Assembly (NCBI GenBank): GCA_946811185.2
Contig: OX328098.1
Span: 41,293,650-41,357,649, forward strand
Origin: Hippopus hippopus
Lineage: Eukaryota; Mollusca; Bivalvia; Cardiida; Cardiidae
Direction: 5' to 3'
DNA: 64,000 nucleotides
Positions 58,824 through 64,000 of this stretch are shown here, one piece after another. The notes under the pieces were generated by a model that made no database searches, had not been told where the DNA came from, and saw only the letters and a program-made list of their open reading frames with translations. The position numbers and the translations under genes were made by a program. Within the stretch, counting starts at the first letter, position 1. The number at the start of each line of letters is the position of its first letter.

Positions 58824-59384
58824 AAAATTGAGAATGTCATCCTTTACCACAAAATTCTAAATTTTAACCACCCTTCTTCTGAAGGCTTCTGTGAACATGA
58901 GGAATTTCTCCTTTTTCCAGAATGCTTCTACCCTTTCTCATATAAATTTTGCCATTCAAACCACATTTTATTTGTCGTCTGCAGATGCTTTCAATTTGGA
59001 CAAGTCTAAATTTCTGTCAATTGGTAGAGTAAAATGACTTACATCTATCCATATTGGAAATAATTGTAGAGAATGAATTAAATTTATCTAATTTTTGGTT
59101 GAGTAGAAAACATTGTGGGAAAAGGAGAAAATGTTGGTCAGCAGACATTTTTCCCTTTCCCATAATGTTTTCAAAAGCATGCCTCATCAAGATCGTGAAA
59201 CCATGGGTTAGTAATCAATAAATATATGATGTTTTATGGCACATTGACATCTAGGGTCATTTAGCGCAACTAAAAAAAAATAAAGAAACGACATAAGTAG
59301 CTTGTAAGAATGTGAGTAATGAGTACATGAGAGAGTGGTATGAAATGATTCTGTAATCAAAACTAAAGAAAAGAGATTTACAGT

Positions 59385-59538
59385 GACAAGGATAAATTAG
59401 TCCTTAATAGTTTCAAGTAAATCAAAAGTCACGTTGACTACTATATTGTTTAATTATTGCTATTTTGCAAAATGTAAATTGTTTACATTGGAGCAAATAA
59501 AATGTATGTATGTATGTATCGACAAGGATAAATTAGTC
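59385..59538 (+). mobile_element. 5'-truncated retroposon with 18-bp target duplication
   Basis: Direct repeats GACAAGGATAAATTAGTC at 59385-59402 and 59521-59538 flank a 118-bp insert whose 3' end is AATAAAATG followed by (TATG)n-type repeats. A short insert, a simple-repeat tail and a long perfect duplication fit target-primed LINE integration. Confidence 0.72.
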
Positions 59539-60365
59539 TTAAGAGGAAGAAAAAAATTAATTATTTATCACAGTTATGTATAAAGTCCATGGGTTAGTGG
59601 GTTAGTTTAAAGTGACTTACTGCAAGATAGAAACTATCCTGGATTAAGTGTTCATAGAGACACTTAGTAAAAACAAACAATGCAAAAGTACTAATGATGC
59701 TATAAATCACTTTTATTTCTTTAAAAAGTATTATTTTGTCATAATCTCTAGACCCTTTACAGTATGACATATTTAGACTCCGCAAGACTGGTGAGTATTT
59801 ACAGATAAATTTAGCCCTGTACCAAGTTTTAACGACCCTGACAGAGAAGGCTTTTAAAAACATTGTGCTAAAAGGAGAAAATGATGGTAACCAGCATTTT
59901 CTCCTTTTCCCACAATGTTTTCTACCCTTCAAAGAAGGAATTTCAGTTTTTTAGTCACATTCAGTCTGTCATCTTCAGACGCATTTAATCTTGACCAGTA
60001 TAAAATTTTATCATTTGGTAAAGGGTCAATGTGACTCCAATAATAGGATTGGTCTTTGAAAGGGTAGAAAACATTGTTGGAAAAGGGGAAATGCATGTTA
60101 CTAGCATTTCCCCTTTATCCACAATGTTTTCCAAACCCTTCTTTTACAGAGTTGTTTGAAGTAACGATTGTCTGGTTAATTTCTATGAAAATACTGGAAT
60201 AACCAATAGTTCAAATTTGTTTATATGTATTTACAAATACATGTAGATCATGGTTTTTATTCAACTTGCAGCTGATTACTCTTGAAAACATTGTGGCAAA
60301 AGGAGAATTTATTCAAAGAAAGCAATTTCTTTTTTTGCCTCAAGATTATAATGTTTATTTATCTA

Positions 60366-60605
60366 AGCCCTGCTGAGTAGCTCAGTGGTTAGTGTATCCG
60401 ATTCGTGGATGCGAGTTTGATACCATGTTGAGGTAAACTTTCTTTCAGGCAATTTTTCGCCTCTCACCTCTAATGCATGTGAGAAAAGTAGTCAGTGATC
60501 TGGAAAGAAAGTTGTGTCAGTACTGGTGCGAGAAAGCCAGGAAACATGCGTAGGTGCTCTGACCACTGTGATATGACCTAAGCTGTTAAAACGGCATTAA
60601 ACTCA
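60366..60605 (+). repeat. tRNA-derived SINE (V-SINE-like)
   Basis: The head has box A AGTAGCTCAGTGGTTAGTG (60376-60394) and a box-B-like GAGTTTGATACC (60414-60425). The body contains GTACTGGTGCGAGAAAGCC, and the tail CTGTTAAAACGGCATTAAAC resembles the common bivalve SINE 3' end (RUDI-type V-SINEs); that name is tentative. Confidence 0.65.
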
Positions 60606-60904
60606 GTACAATCATTCAGCCATTTACCTAACAATAAATTCTGTTTATTATTCATATTTTAGATTTATTCCCAAGGTCTGTAGCATTTTTTTTTTTTTTT
60701 TAAGTATAAAATTTTGTTGTCTGGTAAAGAGTTTATTGACACTGAGACGGTAGAAAACATTGTGGTAAAAGAAAATGCTGGTAACCAGCAATTTCTTCTT
60801 TTCCTACAACGTTTTTTTAAAGCCTTCTTACAGGTTTTTTTTACAAAAAAAACTGGGATTGTTTGGCTAAAGGTCTTTGTATTAAGCAAGATTTAATTCT
60901 TTTC

Positions 60905-62100
60905 CGAAATATTTTCACATGTTTTCTACATTGTATTTATTAGAACATCATTAGCTGATGCATGTAATAAGGGTTTAGATTTTATGACTAGTCATAAGAA
61001 CAACTGATCAAGGAACAAATCTACTACATATACATACAATATATCACAGACAAATATTCATTTGCTAAATTTTCAAGCTTACCACAAAAGTAAACAAGAG
61101 TATCACATGGGGGTGGTAATGCTTGGCTGCAGTTGCTTTTCAGTGAAAACTCTAGGTTAAAAAAGGGGCATAACTGTGTCAAAAATATTTTGATGGATAC
61201 CTTTCTCTATAGTATGGGTTCTCTTTTGATAGTTAACCTTAGTCTGAGTTTGAAGTAAATATCTTCAGTAATACCAAAGATATTACAGAATGTCAAATTT
61301 TTGCATGATGACACAGATGCAACTATGACAATACCTTGATTTTTTTGTCAAAAACAGCCAAGCTTACTAGAGCTGTCACTAAAAGTGCCTAAATATCCCT
61401 GCCTAGGTCTTTGATAGAGATGGCAGGAACTGTTGGTCAAATCTAACATGAATTATGCACAACAAATTTTCTCATTTAAATATGGCTAAAATGATATTTG
61501 TTTCTGAAAGGTTTGCAAAAAATGTGGGTATAGGAAGAATATTTTCAAGAGCTCCCTTCCTCGGGATTGTCAAAAAACAAGTGATAGTTTGTGCTAATCT
61601 ACACAGATTTATTCCACATCGATTGAGAAGCGAATTCTAGCATCTTACTTTAATCTCTCTTGATTCTGCTTGTTGAAAACCACACCTGTACTTGCACTGT
61701 GTGGGCCAAAGAAAGTTTGGTAAAGAATTAACAAAAGTCAGAACCCAAAAGTTGCATATACCTTGCATGTCTACTGTTCCATGTTTATAGATATATTTGT
61801 GCGAAGATCAAATAAAATGACAGGAAAACTGAGAGACTGATCTGCCAGACAAATCACCTATGTGAATGTATTGACACAAAGACTGACAAACAGAAAGGCT
61901 GACTCCAGTATAGTTATTTGTTTTGCATGGACAGATAAAACATAATAATCATATAACCTTGTTAATCAAAAGTGGAAACACAACAGATCATTCAAAACAC
62001 TAATGAATATTCTGACTTCTCCAAAGCAACCAACCATGAAAACACTGCTATCCTCTGTGGGCAGGTGTGTGTTTAATAGTTTAATTTATATTCAAAACTA
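60905..62100. other. Intergenic, no gene recognised
   Basis: 61120-61300 has AAAAAAGGGGCATAACTGTG, a phrase common to bivalve dispersed repeats, and resembles the 39597 repeat weakly. 61455-61570 carries a faint MITE-A remnant (TTTCTGAAAGGTTTGCAAAAAATG). Nothing else is seen. Confidence 0.45.
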
Positions 62101-62104
62101 GCAC

Positions 62105-62333
62105 TTAACCCTTTACTGTACAATGCCTACTTTTGACGACCCTTGGAAAGAAGCCTTTTGAAAACATTGTGGGAAAAGGAGAAAATGCTGATAACCAGCA
62201 TTTTCTCCTTTTCCCACAACGTCTTCAACCCTATCAAAGAACATTTGCACCATTTGGGCCACACTGAAATTGTCATCTGCAAATGCTTTCAATTTGGACA
62301 AGGCTAAAATTTTGTCATCTGGTAAAGGGTTAA
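62105..62333 (+). mobile_element. MITE-A, near-intact copy
   Basis: TTAA at 62105-62108 and 62330-62333, CCCTTTACT and GGTAAAGGG ends, a 65-nt stem differing by one or two bases between arms. With 22045-22274 it defines the family length of about 226 bp plus TTAA. Confidence 0.9.
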
Positions 62334-62511
62334 AGTCATACAAAAAATAAATACAGGTGAGTGTTTAAGCATGTCAATGCCATGGGCCAAAACAATGGCT
62401 TCTGCAAAAGGCAAAGATCAAGATCAGATTGCACAGAACATGCACTTTGACCCTGGACCCATCCTGTTGGTGCGTTTAGTCAAGCACGTAAGATAGAAAG
62501 TTTTCGGGTTT

Positions 62512-63840
62512 CAGTAACCAGCATTGTCTCCTTTTCCAATAATATTTTCTACCTACATGTCCCATAAATTCAGCCATATTTTATTTGTTGTTTGCTAATG
62601 CTTTCAATGTTGATGAGTCTTAAATTGTTGTCTTCCACTTTTTTTTTGTGGAAAATTTGCCGGGGGAACAAATGGGTGTTATGCATAGCACTCGTAAAAA
62701 ATGACATAGTATACATGGACACTCCGGCCACTGTTACATTACTGAAACATTGTCGACGATGTGTTTAACCGTTTAACCGTTTACCAAATGACAAAATTTA
62801 CCACCTGTCCAAATTCAAAGCATTTGCAGACAGCACATTAAATGTGGTTCAAATGAAGGAACTTGGGACTGAAAGGACAGAAAACTTTGTGGAAAATGGA
62901 GAAAATGCTGTTTACCAGCATTTTCTCCTTTTCCCGTGACGTTTTCAAAACCTTCTACCTCAAGGTCATTTAGACTCAGTTTCGTGTGGTAAAGGATCAA
63001 CATCACAACTTCAGATACAAAAATAGAAGCACATACTAGTAGTTATTAATCAATGAATGTAAACCATTTACTGCATAATCTTATCTTTCTATGGCACTGG
63101 AGAAGAAGATTTTCAAAAACATTGTGGAAATAAGGAAAATACTAGTTACCAGCAGTTTCTCCTTTTTAAAAAAATGTTTTCTGCCCTATGAAATCGAATT
63201 CCATCTTTTGAGCCACTTTATTGTCTACAAAGACAGTCAATGTTGACAAGTCTAAAATTTTGTTGTCTGATGAAGAGTTTACATCACACAATCATATCTC
63301 TGAGTCTTGCCCAGACAAAAGGGGGGTGGGGTGGGGTGGAGGGGGGGGGTTCGTATATCTGCAAAAAGTATCGACCCATGTAAGCCTGTGCTATCCCCAA
63401 CGGCTGACTTGGGTTAAAACTTTTTGTTTTATGTAAATTTTCTGCATATCAAAGGACCAGTCTACTTCGTCTACCTCATGATTCAGCCAATTTTTATTTA
63501 ATATGCAACAGCTTCCTTGGTATAAAACATTACAAAGATGCATTGAACTCCCTTTTCCAATAGTGCTGCTCAAATAAATTAGCAGCAGAACATGGTAATC
63601 CCTTTGGGTGCCCAATAACCCTTACCCAGACGACAAAATTTCAGCCTTGTCCAAATTGAAAGCATTTGCAAACGACAAATCAAAAGTTGCTCAAAACATA
63701 AAATTTCTCTATCATAGGGTAGAAAACATTGTGAGAAAAGGACAAAATGCTGGTTACCAGCATTTTCTCCTTTTCCCACAATGTTTTCAAAAGCCTTCTT
63801 TGTCAGTGTTGTTAAATTCGGCATTGTGCGGTAAAGGGAT
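62512..63840. mobile_element. MITE-A copies at the right edge
   Basis: 62512-62635 (+, left part lost), 62772-62997 (-, left TTAA 62772-62775), 63063-63291 (+) and 63617-63840 (-, well-kept stem). Confidence 0.8.
63321..63349 (+). repeat. G-rich tract (possible G-quadruplex)
   Basis: Runs G6-T-G4-T-G4-T-G2-A-G9. Four or more G runs with one-base spacers would suit a G-quadruplex. Also a likely assembly-error site. Confidence 0.6.
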
Positions 63841-64000
63841 AAGCAAACTGGATGTTTTCAGCCTGGAAAAAAGACCAAAATAATTTCAATTTGTGAGCCC
63901 TGTTTGGCAACAGTTTTTCATCATTGAAGATAGTTAAAGACTGCACCTGTGGCAGTTTGGAGGCCCTTGTTGGCAACAATGACTCCTCATTGCACTCAAT

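Larger units (their letters stand above)
58410..60875. mobile_element. MITE-A cluster, distal flank
   Basis: Copies: 58410-58603 (+) and 58604-58838 (-) face each other; 58840-59030 (+, left stem arm shortened), 59035-59215 (-), 59811-60028 (+), 60029-60179 (-), and 60700-60735 (+ fragment) with 60740-60875 (-). In 60029-60179 the arms read AAAGGGGAAATGC and GCATTTCCCCTTT, a paired change from the consensus. Confidence 0.78.

Overview
This is eukaryotic, AT-rich, intron-rich DNA with very heavy transposon content. The repeat types suggest a bivalve mollusc: tRNA-derived SINEs with a GGCATTAAAC-like tail, elements with ~145-bp internal tandem repeats that begin AGCTCACCTGAGC or TATACCCCCAC, and palindromic MITEs. 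The species cannot be named from the sequence alone. Nothing is bacterial; most long ORFs are conceptual translations of repeats.

Three host genes can be read by joining exons at consensus splice sites with matching phases. (1) 1534-16541, + strand: ten exons of an NF-kappa-B-repressing-factor-like (NKRF-like) protein with four double-stranded-RNA-binding-like units and a C-terminal R3H-like region; its 5' end is missing. (2) 19602-23269, - strand: three short exons of SWI5, the RAD51-accessory recombination protein, complete at the C terminus with the first exon unplaced. It converges on the NKRF-like gene and diverges from gene 3. (3) 26695-53196, + strand: a complete 12-exon long-chain fatty acid transport protein / acyl-CoA synthetase (SLC27A family) of 667 codons. 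The three genes have no evident common pathway.

Introns and flanks are dominated by one MITE family (called MITE-A here). It is about 226 bp, flanked by TTAA, with CCCTTTACC ends (piggyBac-like hallmarks) and a near-perfect 65-nt internal palindrome. I tallied by hand about 100 copies or fragments in both orientations, roughly a third of the window. None lies in an exon, but several end within 10-35 bp of splice sites. Copies sit in each other's TTAA sites. Three larger, Helentron-like elements with ~145-bp tandem repeats (10250-11223, 41369-42884, 47433-48628) are each inserted inside a MITE-A copy.

The SWI5-to-SLC27A interval and SLC27A intron 1 are poor in MITE-A and instead hold larger elements with clear target-site duplications: two MULE-like elements (24535-25951 and 28039-31619, 9-bp duplications) and a hAT-like element (31683-34010, 8-bp duplication). 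Decayed Tc1-like and mariner transposases, a mariner-type MITE, LINE fragments, SINEs, a 43-bp minisatellite and two further palindromic repeat families complete the picture.

The most interesting content is the MITE-A biology: nesting, shared TTAA ends, fold-back derivatives, co-varying hairpin arms and repeated use as a landing site.
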